DNA from: KBS-96 sp963722585
Lineage (GTDB): Bacteria; Acidobacteriota; Terriglobia; Bryobacterales; Bryobacteraceae
Length of the DNA stretch: 64,000 nucleotides
Direction of reading: 5' to 3'
Assembly: GCA_963722585.1 (NCBI GenBank)
Contig: CAVRNU010000024.1
Span: 1 to 64,000 of the forward strand
Shown here one piece after another: positions 28,376-36,342 of this stretch. The position numbers and the translations under genes are program-made. The notes beneath the pieces are model-generated. The model was not told the DNA's origin. It saw only the letters and a list, made by a program, of their open reading frames with translations, and ran no database searches. How positions within the stretch are numbered: position 1 is the first letter of the stretch; every line of letters begins with the position of its first letter.

Positions 28376-28885
28376 CCCGACTCGAGAGTCGCGAAGCGGG
28401 TGGGCCTCTCGGTCCGCGGGGATGAGCCGTCAGAAGACACGGTTCAAGGCCTGCGCGACCGAAGGATCCTCGCGGTGGGCGTGCGAGCGGGTTTGCGGCG
28501 GGCCGACATCGCGGCGCTCAAGCTCTCCGATCTGCACCAGAACCGGGGCTCTGACTCCCTGCGCGTGATCCACAACGGCGGTCGGCGCGAAGCCCAAACC
28601 AGCCACCCGCTCAGGATGTAGCGCCTACGCGCCCACCTGGAGGAGGCACACCACGGGCACGATATCGAGGACGCCCTCTTTCGGCGGCTCCCACGAAACC
28701 GGAAGCTTCAGGAAACACGGCGGGCCTGCATCCCGATGCCATCGACCGGTGCTATTCAGGCATGCGCGCGATCGGCTTGGAAAGGGGGTGTTCGGCCCAC
28801 TCGATGCTCACCGTGACCCCAGCACCACCAAGCTGTATGATCCCCGAGCGACAACCCGGAGAAGTTGGCGAGCTTCTGCAACGTA
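28376..28885 (+). pseudogene. Decayed tyrosine recombinase (site-specific integrase)
   Basis: LRDRRILAVGVRAGLRRADIAALKLSDL with the first catalytic Arg is followed by LRVIHNGGRREA. An in-frame TAG replaces a Gln codon, then LRAHLEEAHHGHDIEDALF in frame, then shifted pieces ending in AHRDPSTTKLYDPRA, which carry the catalytic Tyr. The pattern is that of short plasmid/transposon-borne tyrosine recombinases. Nonsense mutation and shifts make it inactive. Confidence 0.8.
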
Positions 28886-28927
28886 TAGTGCGATTTTTTT
28901 GAGGCCGGTGCATATCCTAAATACGAA

Positions 28928-29327
28928 GTGAGTCCACGAGCGCGCGCTAATAACGAAAAGCCCCATTTGCTTATTCCGCGAGCAGAGGTTAAGCGTATGC
29001 TTGGCGAAAGATTGCAAATCGGGCACCAGCTTCTGAGCGGACGCGAGATCCGTACCCAGAGCAGCTCGAGCGCTTCAGGTCCGACGCGTACCGATTTACT
29101 CAGTACAACGTCCGCCTCGTGCCTACGTTATTTTCCTCCGAGAGTTTACGGCGCATTACGAGATTTACCTCCATTCCTCGCTTGCATACTCCATCGAAAT
29201 GCTGGAGGAAAACACCCAAATCGTGCCCGAGAATCTCGGCGCTCACGTAAACCAACTTCAATCTGACATTGAAACACTTCATTTGATCCCGGAGCTTTTT
29301 CCCCACGAAAGAAGGTGCCCCCGCCCC
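28928..29327 (+). pseudogene. Decayed gene, perhaps a nucleotide-binding-domain protein
   Basis: Three frames chain into one protein-like sequence: HLLIPRAEVKRMLGERLQIG, then (shift) RDPYPEQLERFRSDAYRFTQ followed by YNVRLVPTLF, then (shift) REFTAHYEIYLHSSLAYSIE ending ELFPHERRCPRP. The N-terminal style (basic-polar, LIPRxEVxRxLxxRIxxG) resembles the start of some TIR-like or predicted nucleotide-binding defence proteins, but that is only by eye. At least two frameshifts; not functional. It lies just before the DarTG operon. Confidence 0.4.
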
Positions 29328-29698
29328 TAAACCTTCTGCCGATACGGTTTTTATCCGTCATTTTCTCGAATGGCTAAAGCTGGAGGAATTCCTCACAACG
29401 ACTTTGCGGCTTAAGGTGCGGAATGCCGTTCGGGTTCCCTCCGGAATATGCGTTCAACTTCCCCGGAATCCCCAGCTGCGGAGGTGCCGCCGAAGTGATC
29501 GGCGCGACAGCTTGATCTGTCACGGGAGGTTGTTACGCCCGTTCCCGATGGCGCTGCTGGCAACGGCGATGGGACTCCCTGCCCAGTTCACTTTGCTGGT
29601 AGCGGCGGTTAGCCTCATGCCGCTGCCGACGCCGCACTTCCGACTGGCATTCCAGACTACAGTAGCGCTGGCCACGGTTCGGGACCAAGGAAAGACTA
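29328..29698. other. Region without a recognisable gene
   Basis: No recognisable protein, RNA or repeat between the decayed gene and darG. One plus-strand frame is open across much of it but has no family features. Confidence 0.4.
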
Positions 29699-30781
29699 TT
29701 AGTCCGCGTTTGTTTGGAATGAACTCACTAAGCGGTCTAGTGCTAATCCGATCAGCCGATCGTTAAAGAGCCTCTGTTTTCGTTCAGCGGCTGCTGGCCC
29801 GGCAGGCCACCGCTTTAATCCTTCACGGATCGCCCCAACCTTAGGCTCGCAATGCTCACGTTCGATCAACCAATCGACTGTCGACAATAGTTCCATTCCC
29901 AAAGGCGATTCGAAACCATCGATATGTTCGGCCGTCTGATCCAGGATGATGCGCAGTGAGCGCGAATTTTCTTGCTTGAGGTAAAGATCGACGAACGGCC
30001 GGCGCTCTTCATCGAACCATATTGTGTCCGATGGGCCGGCGTCACTTAAGCGCTTATCGCAATGGAGATAACTTCCATCGAGTCCGTTGAGCAGATGTCG
30101 AAGTCGATCCGAATATGGACCGTACCTGTCGGCTACGAACTTCAAATCAAGCGGGTCTTTTAACCCCAACTTGTGGATCGTGCGCTCTAGAAACCAACAC
30201 AGCTTTTGGACTTCTAAATAGGTGCACTCGATACCAAGCACCCAATATCGACGGATCATCTCGGCGACAAGAGCGCGTGCCGGAGTTAGCTTCATAACCC
30301 CAGTTCGCTTTGCGACGTTTTGGTACTTCGGCGTGGGCTCAAACACCCACACATCCACATCCTTCAGGCCTTTGAACACGCCTTCAATTTCCGGTCGAAC
30401 ATCGCTCCAGTCCAATCCTCCATTTCCGCAACCGAGAGGTGGCAATGCAATCGAATGAATTCCTTTATCTTCGATTACCCGCCTCAGGTCCTTCAAACCA
30501 TCTACAATCCACTCGAGCTTGGACGGCTGACGCCAATGTTTCTTAGTGGGGAAGTTGATCAGCCATTTCGGCCCCTCAAAGGCACGGTTCTCAGTCACGA
30601 ACATATGGCCGATCCGTACCTCGTTGCGCTTTATTGCATCTTCGTAGGCTCTGAAATTTTCAGGGAAAGCTTCCTTGAACATTAGCGCTATCCCTTTACC
30701 CATAACTCCAACCGTATTGACCGTGTTGACTAACGCTTCCGTAGGAGCATCAAGCAGATTTCCTTGGAGAAACTTCATCAT
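29699..30781 (-). CDS. darG: DarG antitoxin (macrodomain ADP-ribosyl-DNA glycohydrolase)
   Basis: 360 residues. Residues 1-150 are a macrodomain (FLQGNLLDAPTEALVNTVNTVGVMGKGIALMFK, ALPPLGCGNGGLDW), which removes ADP-ribose from thymidine in DNA. Residues about 165-355 form the DarG C-terminal domain (YWVLGIECTYLEVQKLCWFLE), which binds and blocks the toxin directly. The start overlaps the darT stop by 4 bp, so antitoxin is translated with toxin. Length matches known DarG proteins. Confidence 0.95.
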   Translation of the reverse strand: MMKFLQGNLLDAPTEALVNTVNTVGVMGKGIALMFKEAFPENFRAYEDAIKRNEVRIGHMFVTENRAFEGPKWLINFPTKKHWRQPSKLEWIVDGLKDLRRVIEDKGIHSIALPPLGCGNGGLDWSDVRPEIEGVFKGLKDVDVWVFEPTPKYQNVAKRTGVMKLTPARALVAEMIRRYWVLGIECTYLEVQKLCWFLERTIHKLGLKDPLDLKFVADRYGPYSDRLRHLLNGLDGSYLHCDKRLSDAGPSDTIWFDEERRPFVDLYLKQENSRSLRIILDQTAEHIDGFESPLGMELLSTVDWLIEREHCEPKVGAIREGLKRWPAGPAAAERKQRLFNDRLIGLALDRLVSSFQTNAD

Positions 30782-31419
30782 TGGAAGTACCAGCTTTGTT
30801 GTACTGCGACTTTGAACGATAGATTGCGCCGCTCGATCTCAGCCTCAATGTGTTTTTCAACGGTTGATGTGTAGCAACATACACCTTGCAAGGCTTCAAT
30901 CGGCACGTGCTTCCATATCAACGCTTCCGCCTGATACCGCTCCTTCTTTCCCGGATCGTCCGGGTCATGTTTAAAGTTGCGACTCTGAAGTAGCGGCCAA
31001 TCAATTCGATCCAGTTGAGCCAAATCGGTGAAGTAGTCCGCCATTGGTGGATAAGCATGTTGGTTTGTGAAGACGAACTGGATATCCTTCGCTGCCACGT
31101 GACGGAGCGATGAGACGAAGATCACAATTTCCTCGCTTGGCACCTGATTCACACCGTAACCAGTCTTGATGTTGTACATCATAATCGAAAACGGCGTGAA
31201 GTAGAACGGGACATAATCATTAAGCGTGCCACCCGGCGGTACAGCAACCGCACGTCGCGATCGCTTATCGATTAAATCGACATTGCCGATGTTCCGGCAG
31301 GCTGGGTCGAATTTTTTCCCATTTCGCGCATGCATCCCGTTGTCAAGTATCCATGGCACATTGTCCCGGTGTGTGATCCGGAAGATCAGCGCCTTTTCTT
31401 GAGTCAATGTTAACGCCAT
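30778..31419 (-). CDS. darT: DarT toxin (DNA ADP-ribosyltransferase)
   Basis: About 213 residues from ATG 31419, with TTTGGAG just upstream. DarT fold: IFRITHRDNVPWILDNGMHA with the NAD-binding His/Arg region, the VPFYFTPFSIMMYNI block and QAEALIWKHVP with the catalytic Glu. DarT modifies thymidine in single-stranded DNA using NAD+ and halts replication; DarTG systems act in phage defence. First gene of the pair. An ISKra4 element sits about 140 bp upstream and may influence its transcription. Confidence 0.95.
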   Translation of the reverse strand: MALTLTQEKALIFRITHRDNVPWILDNGMHARNGKKFDPACRNIGNVDLIDKRSRRAVAVPPGGTLNDYVPFYFTPFSIMMYNIKTGYGVNQVPSEEIVIFVSSLRHVAAKDIQFVFTNQHAYPPMADYFTDLAQLDRIDWPLLQSRNFKHDPDDPGKKERYQAEALIWKHVPIEALQGVCCYTSTVEKHIEAEIERRNLSFKVAVQQSWYFQ

Positions 31420-31652
31420 GCGCTCCAAAGGCTGTCACTACCCGACTGAGGTGCGCAAAAAATCTGACAGGCACGAAAGTAGTCCGGTAAGAATCGACGT
31501 TTTGCACCAAAAGTGACGCCTTTCGAATAGTGTACATCGCCGGTCGGAGTCCTTAATGGGGTGCGCGACATGGAAGTGCAGAGTTAAGTTGGGTTCTTTT
31601 TTTGTGGCGCCAATCTTAGCGTCTAGATACGCTAAGAGAAGGAGGCCCTACC

Positions 31653-32051
31653 GTGACCGACGCTCTGCCTCAGTTGGAGGCCAAACGAACCGATCTGTTC
31701 CGTCAGCTTGCCGCCATCGGCGATTTCCGCCGCGGCTCGATCACCGCCACATCCGGCAAGTGCGGGAAACCCAACTGCCACTGTTCGAAACGAAATGATG
31801 CCGGGCATGGTCCGAACTTCCGCCTGACGCGCAGAGTGAAAGGCAAGACCGTGACCGAGACCTTCCGCTCCGCAGCCGCGCTGCGCAAAGCACAGCAGGA
31901 GGTCGGGGAATTCCACAGGTTTCAGGCACTGTGCGGAGATCTCATCGAGGTCAGCGAAAAGATCTGCGCCCTGCGCCCGATCGAGGACACGCTGAGGCCG
32001 GAGGAAAAAAAACGGCCGAAGCAATCCACCGGGAGATCACGCGCGAAGTAA
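31653..32051 (+). CDS. ISKra4 upstream ORF (transposase N-terminal part)
   Basis: 132 residues if translation stays in frame. It carries the conserved zero-frame start of ISKra4 transposases: GSITATSGKCGKPNCHCSKRNDAGHGPN with Cys and His positions suggesting a zinc-binding head, then a coiled region. A run of eight A (32005-32012) in GAA AAA AAA allows -1 slippage, which would fuse residues up to LRPEEKK to TAEAIHREITREV of the next frame. AGAAGGAGG lies just upstream of the GTG start. Confidence 0.85.
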   Translation: MTDALPQLEAKRTDLFRQLAAIGDFRRGSITATSGKCGKPNCHCSKRNDAGHGPNFRLTRRVKGKTVTETFRSAAALRKAQQEVGEFHRFQALCGDLIEVSEKICALRPIEDTLRPEEKKRPKQSTGRSRAK

Positions 32052-33370
32052 CCACCCTGTTGGGCCGGATCTTCGCCGAGCGCAGGCAGACCGGCGGGCT
32101 GGATCTGGAGGCGGTGGAGATGGGCTTCCGCGCCGCCCTGCATCAGGCCGGGGCGGCGGCTCTTACTCAGCTATTGCAGTTTCCCGAGCCCGCTGCCGAA
32201 CAGCGAGATATCCCGTGCCCGTGCGGCCATCAGGCACGCTATCGCGAAATGCGCTCGCGACGGCTTCTCACCGCTTTGGGCGAGGTGGAGCTGTCGCGCC
32301 CCTGGTATCTGTGTCCGCATTGCCACGAAGGGCAGTTTCCCGCCGACAAGGCCCTGGACGTGAAGGGTACGGACTTCTCGCCCGGTGTGCGCCGGATGCA
32401 GACTCTGGTAGGCCAGGAAGTTCCCTTCGATCACGGACGCCAGCAGATCAGGGTTCTGGCCGGTCTGGAAGTGACGGCCAAGTCGGTGGAACGTACGGCG
32501 GAGGCTATTGGCGCCACGATCGCCGCTGGCGAGCAGAAGGAAATCCGCAAAGCCGTGCAACTGGACCTGCCCGTCATCGTGGGCGAGCCGATCCCGATCC
32601 TCTATGTGCAGATGGACGGGACCGGAGTGCCGGTCGTGAAAAAAGAAACCGAGGGTCGCAAAGGCAAGACCGACGGCCAGCCGGCCCACACGCGCGAAGT
32701 CAAACTCGGGTGCGTCTTCACCCAGACCGCCTGGGATGAAGAAGGGTACGCGATTCGCGATCCCGATTCGACTTCGTACACCGGAGCCATCGAAACGGCT
32801 GAAGAGTTTGGAAAACGCATCTATCTGGAAGCCTGGAATCGTGGGTGGAGCCGTGCGCTGAAGAAAATCGTCATGGGTGATGGAGCCGAATGGATCTGGA
32901 ACTTGGCAGACCAGCATTTTCCCGGCGCCGTGCAGATCGTCGATCTCTATCACGCGCGCCAGCATCTGTGGGAATTGGCGCGCAGGCTGCACCCCAATGA
33001 TCTGGCGAGGCAGAAAGCCTGGATCAAGGTTCACCAGAAGCGCCTGCTCGATAAAGGCAAAATCGAAAAGCTTGTGCTCTCCCTACGCTCCATCGAATCA
33101 ACCAATACCGAAGTTCTGGAAAAGATTCGCATTGAGGCAGACTACTTTGAGCGAAACGCCGAGCGTATGCGCTACCCGAAGTTCCGCCGCCAGCATCTGT
33201 TCGTCGGCTCAGGTGTAATCGAAGCCGGTTGCAAGACCGTCATCGGTTCCCGATTGAAACAATCCGGTATGTTCTGGACTGTTCGCGGCGCCAACTCCAT
33301 CATCGCGCTGAGATGTTGTCACCTCAACGGCCGCTTCGAGGATCACTGGGAATCCCGCCGCGCGGCCTGA
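31931..33370 (+). CDS. ISKra4 transposase (DDE type)
   Basis: Open frame of 479 codons, whose true entry is probably the -1 frameshift at 32005-32012 rather than its own start. Includes zinc-finger-like CPCGHQARYRE and LCPHCHEGQFP, and DDE residues in QMDGTGVPVV, VMGDGAEWIWNL and SGVIEAGCKTVIG. The fused protein would be about 572 residues, within the family range. It cuts and rejoins the element ends. Confidence 0.9.
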   Translation: MRRSHRGQRKDLRPAPDRGHAEAGGKKTAEAIHREITREVTTLLGRIFAERRQTGGLDLEAVEMGFRAALHQAGAAALTQLLQFPEPAAEQRDIPCPCGHQARYREMRSRRLLTALGEVELSRPWYLCPHCHEGQFPADKALDVKGTDFSPGVRRMQTLVGQEVPFDHGRQQIRVLAGLEVTAKSVERTAEAIGATIAAGEQKEIRKAVQLDLPVIVGEPIPILYVQMDGTGVPVVKKETEGRKGKTDGQPAHTREVKLGCVFTQTAWDEEGYAIRDPDSTSYTGAIETAEEFGKRIYLEAWNRGWSRALKKIVMGDGAEWIWNLADQHFPGAVQIVDLYHARQHLWELARRLHPNDLARQKAWIKVHQKRLLDKGKIEKLVLSLRSIESTNTEVLEKIRIEADYFERNAERMRYPKFRRQHLFVGSGVIEAGCKTVIGSRLKQSGMFWTVRGANSIIALRCCHLNGRFEDHWESRRAA

Positions 33371-33491
33371 CTTCCAACTTTCATGTCGCGCACCCTCCTA
33401 ATGTCGGTGAACATGAACTCGTAATATCAGACTGATCCGGAGATCCGCGAAGCGTTTTCCTGATCTTGGGAGCCGCCGCCTTTGCTGACGA

Positions 33492-34022
33492 TTAATCGAC
33501 GATATACCCCATCCTGGAAAGCTTAATGAGCAGCGACTGAGTGCTTACTCCGTATTTCTTAGCGAGCCTGGCAATCATGTCGTCATCAAGCACATCCACG
33601 CTCGTGCCCACTTTCAAGTCGCGCTCTAGAAACGGGGTCGGCATGAGCAACTCAGCGGCGAATAGATTGGCCTCTATCTCGGCGGTGTTCGTTCCCTCGC
33701 TTGATTCTGGTCCCCTCAGCCTGACTCTGAAGTTGTCGTGGTCCCAGTGAAGGTTTTCGTATTCATGCAGTAAGAAGTGACCAAGTTCGTGCCCGATGGT
33801 AAAGCGCTGGCGCACGGGACTCTGGCTCGTGTTAACTCCAATAGCGACGACGTCTTTATCGCGGTAGAAGAAGCCTGCCATATCGGCGTCAAGAGGTTTG
33901 GCGTAAAGCGTCACTCCTTCCTCTTTTGCGATTTTCTCGACCGGTACTGGCGGAACGGTGATACGGTGCTTCTTCAGCAAGCCGGACACCGTGTCCAGGA
34001 TTTTCTTTCGTCGAATCGCCAT
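33492..34022 (-). CDS. ImmA/IrrE-family metallopeptidase
   Basis: 176 residues. Zinc protease motif HELGHFLLHE (HExxH) and a downstream Glu in NTAEIEANLFAAELLMP, both typical of ImmA/IrrE. Such peptidases cleave a partner repressor and switch on mobile elements or stress genes. The XRE-type regulator gene sits 2 bp upstream on the same strand, the classic repressor/anti-repressor pair, and is its likely target. Confidence 0.93.
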   Translation of the reverse strand: MAIRRKKILDTVSGLLKKHRITVPPVPVEKIAKEEGVTLYAKPLDADMAGFFYRDKDVVAIGVNTSQSPVRQRFTIGHELGHFLLHEYENLHWDHDNFRVRLRGPESSEGTNTAEIEANLFAAELLMPTPFLERDLKVGTSVDVLDDDMIARLAKKYGVSTQSLLIKLSRMGYIVD

Positions 34023-34024
34023 CG

Positions 34025-34384
34025 CTATTTCTTTCGCCGCGCCTCGGCTATGCCTTCCTGAATGAACTGCTGTTCTTCAGGGATGAGCCCGCGCAATCGT
34101 TTGTCCATGACTGAGGAGTGCGATTCATTCTCCATGCAGGAACCGAGTAGTGCTGCCGGTTCCTGACCCAGCGCCTTCGCGATTTTGCAGAAGGTATCCA
34201 GCAAGATTTTCTGTCTCCCATTCTCAATGTTGTTAATGGACGTGCGGCTGAGCCCGACGGAAGCACCCATCTGCTCTTGCGTCATCCTGCCTTCTCGCGC
34301 CAACCGTATAGCTTTACCCATTGCTATGTAGAAAGGATCGGCAGCTGTGGATGTTTTCTTCAACCTCTCAATACAATATCCCAA
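34025..34384 (-). CDS. XRE-family helix-turn-helix regulator
   Basis: 119 residues. Cro/C1 HTH: REGRMTQEQMGASVGLSRTSINNIENGRQK. A short C-terminal tail (EEQQFIQEGIAEARRKK) could dimerise or be the cleavage region. The start is uncertain: TTG 34384 keeps the longest frame, but ATG 34321 (MGKAIRLAREG) is possible. Acts with the ImmA peptidase downstream. An inverted repeat upstream (34413-34431) is a good operator candidate. Confidence 0.9.
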   Translation of the reverse strand: MGYCIERLKKTSTAADPFYIAMGKAIRLAREGRMTQEQMGASVGLSRTSINNIENGRQKILLDTFCKIAKALGQEPAALLGSCMENESHSSVMDKRLRGLIPEEQQFIQEGIAEARRKK

Positions 34385-34412
34385 CGGATGTCAGGCTGTT
34401 CGTTTCACAAAC

Positions 34413-34431
34413 ACGTTTATAAAACAAACGT
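34413..34431. promoter_or_regulatory. Inverted repeat, candidate XRE operator
   Basis: ACGTTT (34413-34418) and AAACGT (34426-34431) are separated by 7 bp of A/T-rich DNA, about 30 bp upstream of the XRE start and 85 bp upstream of the divergent secreted-protein gene. It could control both. Confidence 0.5.
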
Positions 34432-34516
34432 ATTTTGGTACGTTGGTGTTATGTTATCATGTTTTCAAGGCCGGCCGCGCGTTCGCCGGTCATCCCAAAC
34501 GTAAAAGGACAACAGA

Positions 34517-35077
34517 ATGACTTCTGTATTCCCTCGTCAAATTGCAACGGTTGCTGATCTTCTGCGCAGCGCCTCAACCCGCAATCCTTTGATTCGTGCC
34601 CGTTTTTTTACACGTATTGTGCTCCCGTGCCTTATATGCCTGCTCACGATCGCAATGGGCAGCGTCTTTGCCGCCGACGCGCCCCAAGCCGCGATCGCTT
34701 ATAGCCCTGGCGACACAGTGCGGGTATTCTTAGCGTTCAAAGAGCCCATTTCCTTGAAAGGAACGAACGTTCGCTTCAGCCTGGAAGGCCCTCTACCAGA
34801 AGGCCAGAAGGTGTTTCTAAACTACTTTGATGTGACTTCACTGCTGAAGTCATCCGGAAAAGAGTTTGAAGTCACCGGCAAAATCGGAGACCATGTCGCT
34901 TCTGGAACGTATCAGCTGACCTTCATAAATGCGACCGATCAGGCGGACCTCACACGAACGTTCAATGTCGGACCGGATTTTCCTGCTATCACCATTTGTG
35001 TGCGCAACGACAATCACGTTTCCTTTCCCGACATCAGGACCATTAGGGTCGGAGGAGAGGAGCAAGGCAAGCAGTAG
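34517..35077 (+). CDS. Hypothetical exported protein
   Basis: 186 residues. An unusually long basic N-region precedes a hydrophobic stretch (IVLPCLICLLTIAMGSVFAAD), so it is either a long signal peptide or a membrane anchor. The mature part looks like a beta sandwich (IAYSPGDTVRVFLAFKEP, TNVRFSLEGPLPEGQ, GTYQLTFINATDQ), perhaps Ig-like. No family recognised. AAAGGA lies upstream of the ATG. Divergent from the XRE/ImmA pair. Nothing supported lies between it and the decayed gene at 35253. Confidence 0.75.
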   Translation: MTSVFPRQIATVADLLRSASTRNPLIRARFFTRIVLPCLICLLTIAMGSVFAADAPQAAIAYSPGDTVRVFLAFKEPISLKGTNVRFSLEGPLPEGQKVFLNYFDVTSLLKSSGKEFEVTGKIGDHVASGTYQLTFINATDQADLTRTFNVGPDFPAITICVRNDNHVSFPDIRTIRVGGEEQGKQ

Positions 35078-35252
35078 TACGTTTTAGGAATCGAGCCGGT
35101 TGCACCACCATCCCCCGGCGTGGGAGGCTCTCCATTCCTAACCGAAGTATGTCCCGTCGGTATTGCCTGGCATTTTGAAGTCTGACCCGCCTCATAACAT
35201 CAAGCCTTCTGCTATCCGGTTGATTGATTATCTACGCTTTGAATCTGTAATG

Positions 35253-35780
35253 TTATCCGCTCCAGCCACGGTCCCGGCGCAACCCATACTGGGTATCCAT
35301 CGACTTCGGATCGATCGCGCAAAATTGGCCGAGAATCCTTTCAATATGCTCCTCGTTCTGGAGCGCGAGGTGACCGGTCGCCAGCATTTCCTTGAGCTTG
35401 TTCCAGAGACTCAGCAGCTCGTGGTCGGTGCCGAAGTCGGGGTGTGGAATCCGCAGGATCTCGCGGTCCTCATCATCAGACTCTTCAGCTCGAGCTCGAT
35501 GAAGTGCCGATAGAGGAACAGAACGGGATAGATCACGAATGTCAGGAAGAACTTGTCGGGTGGCACTTCCAGGAGCGCTCGGGCCGCGTTGAAGTAGCCC
35601 CTGACATAGAAATTCCAGAGGTTTGTGCCTCTGTCGAATCCGAACGTGACCGAATCCTCACGGCTTCGAACAGGTTGTCGGTCTCGGTAAGAGGTCCGCC
35701 CCCAGAACTGGACGCTCCCAACGAAAATACTCGCGAACGTAGGCGAAGATCGCGACCTCTTCCGGCGTTGGCTCTTTCAT
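35253..35780 (-). pseudogene. Decayed hypothetical gene
   Basis: Three minus-strand frames chain into one protein: MKEPTPEEVAIFAYVREYFR, then (shift) FDRGTNLWNFYVRGYFNAAR continuing to FLYRHFIELELKSL, then (shift) REILRIPHPDFGTDHELLSLW ending at TAA 35253. The FLYRHFIELELK and DHELLSLWNKL pattern suggests a helical protein, possibly HEPN-like, as seen in abortive-infection genes; this is only by eye. At least two frameshifts. The next 276 bp hold nothing clear. Confidence 0.5.
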
Positions 35781-36056
35781 CGTGCTCAGTTATCTGCATT
35801 GGACAAACGGCTCACGTCCGCCGCTGATTTCGGGCGCTGATCGTGTATAAGCAGCAGCTGGTCGTGCGCAATCGCAACGTTGTCATTGCCCCCCGCTGCA
35901 GAATATGCGAAGCCCCGGACGATTCCTAAGCGCGTGCGCTACGCGCATGAGATCCGGCTTCAGAGCAGGACTCGACCGAGGGCAACGATAGGTCCTCATG
36001 AACCGCGATCTCGCACACCTTCCGTCGAGTCCAGATCATCCAACATCCCCTTCTAT

Positions 36057-36342
36057 TCAGATCCCCTCCTCTTCGTATTCTCCCAGCGAGGTGGTATCGC
36101 TTCGGCGGTCGTAGAGTTGCGTGGTGCAGGCGTCGGCATGGTTGGCCATCTTGCGTGCTTCTGCCAGTTAGCCATCGCTTTTACGGTAATCGGTGATGGC
36201 GGTGGCGCGCAGCGAGTGATTGCCAATCATCGTTTTTATGCCCGCCTGCTTCGCGCGCCTCTCTATGATGCGGTAGGCGTCTTGCGGCGTCATGCGATGC
36301 CGTGTGCCAGTAGAGCTATCAAGCGGATTTGCGTACTCTCGA
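36057..36342 (-). pseudogene. C-terminal fragment of a tyrosine recombinase
   Basis: MTPQDAYRIIERRAKQAGI, then NHSLRATAITDYRKSDG, an in-frame TAA in place of a Gln codon, then LAEARKMANHADACTTQLYD with the catalytic Tyr, ending at TGA 36057. These are the box II residues of an integrase other than the intact one next door, whose 3' end it overlaps. Remnant of an earlier insertion at the same spot. Confidence 0.8.

Larger units (their letters stand above)
31559..33395 (+). mobile_element. ISKra4-family insertion sequence
   Basis: About 1.84 kb bounded by near-perfect inverted repeats: GGGTGCGCGACATGGAAGTG at the left (31559-31578) and its complement AACTTTCATGTCGCGCACCC at the right (33376-33395), 18 of 20 matching. 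Flanks read TCCTTAAT and TCCTAATG, perhaps an imperfect target duplication. It holds two overlapping frames joined by an A8 slippery run. Both frames look intact, so the element may be active. Confidence 0.9.

Noticed and set aside
29404..29766. 120-codon plus-strand frame before darG
   Set aside because: Overlaps the darG 3' end and has no family resemblance; probably a random open frame.
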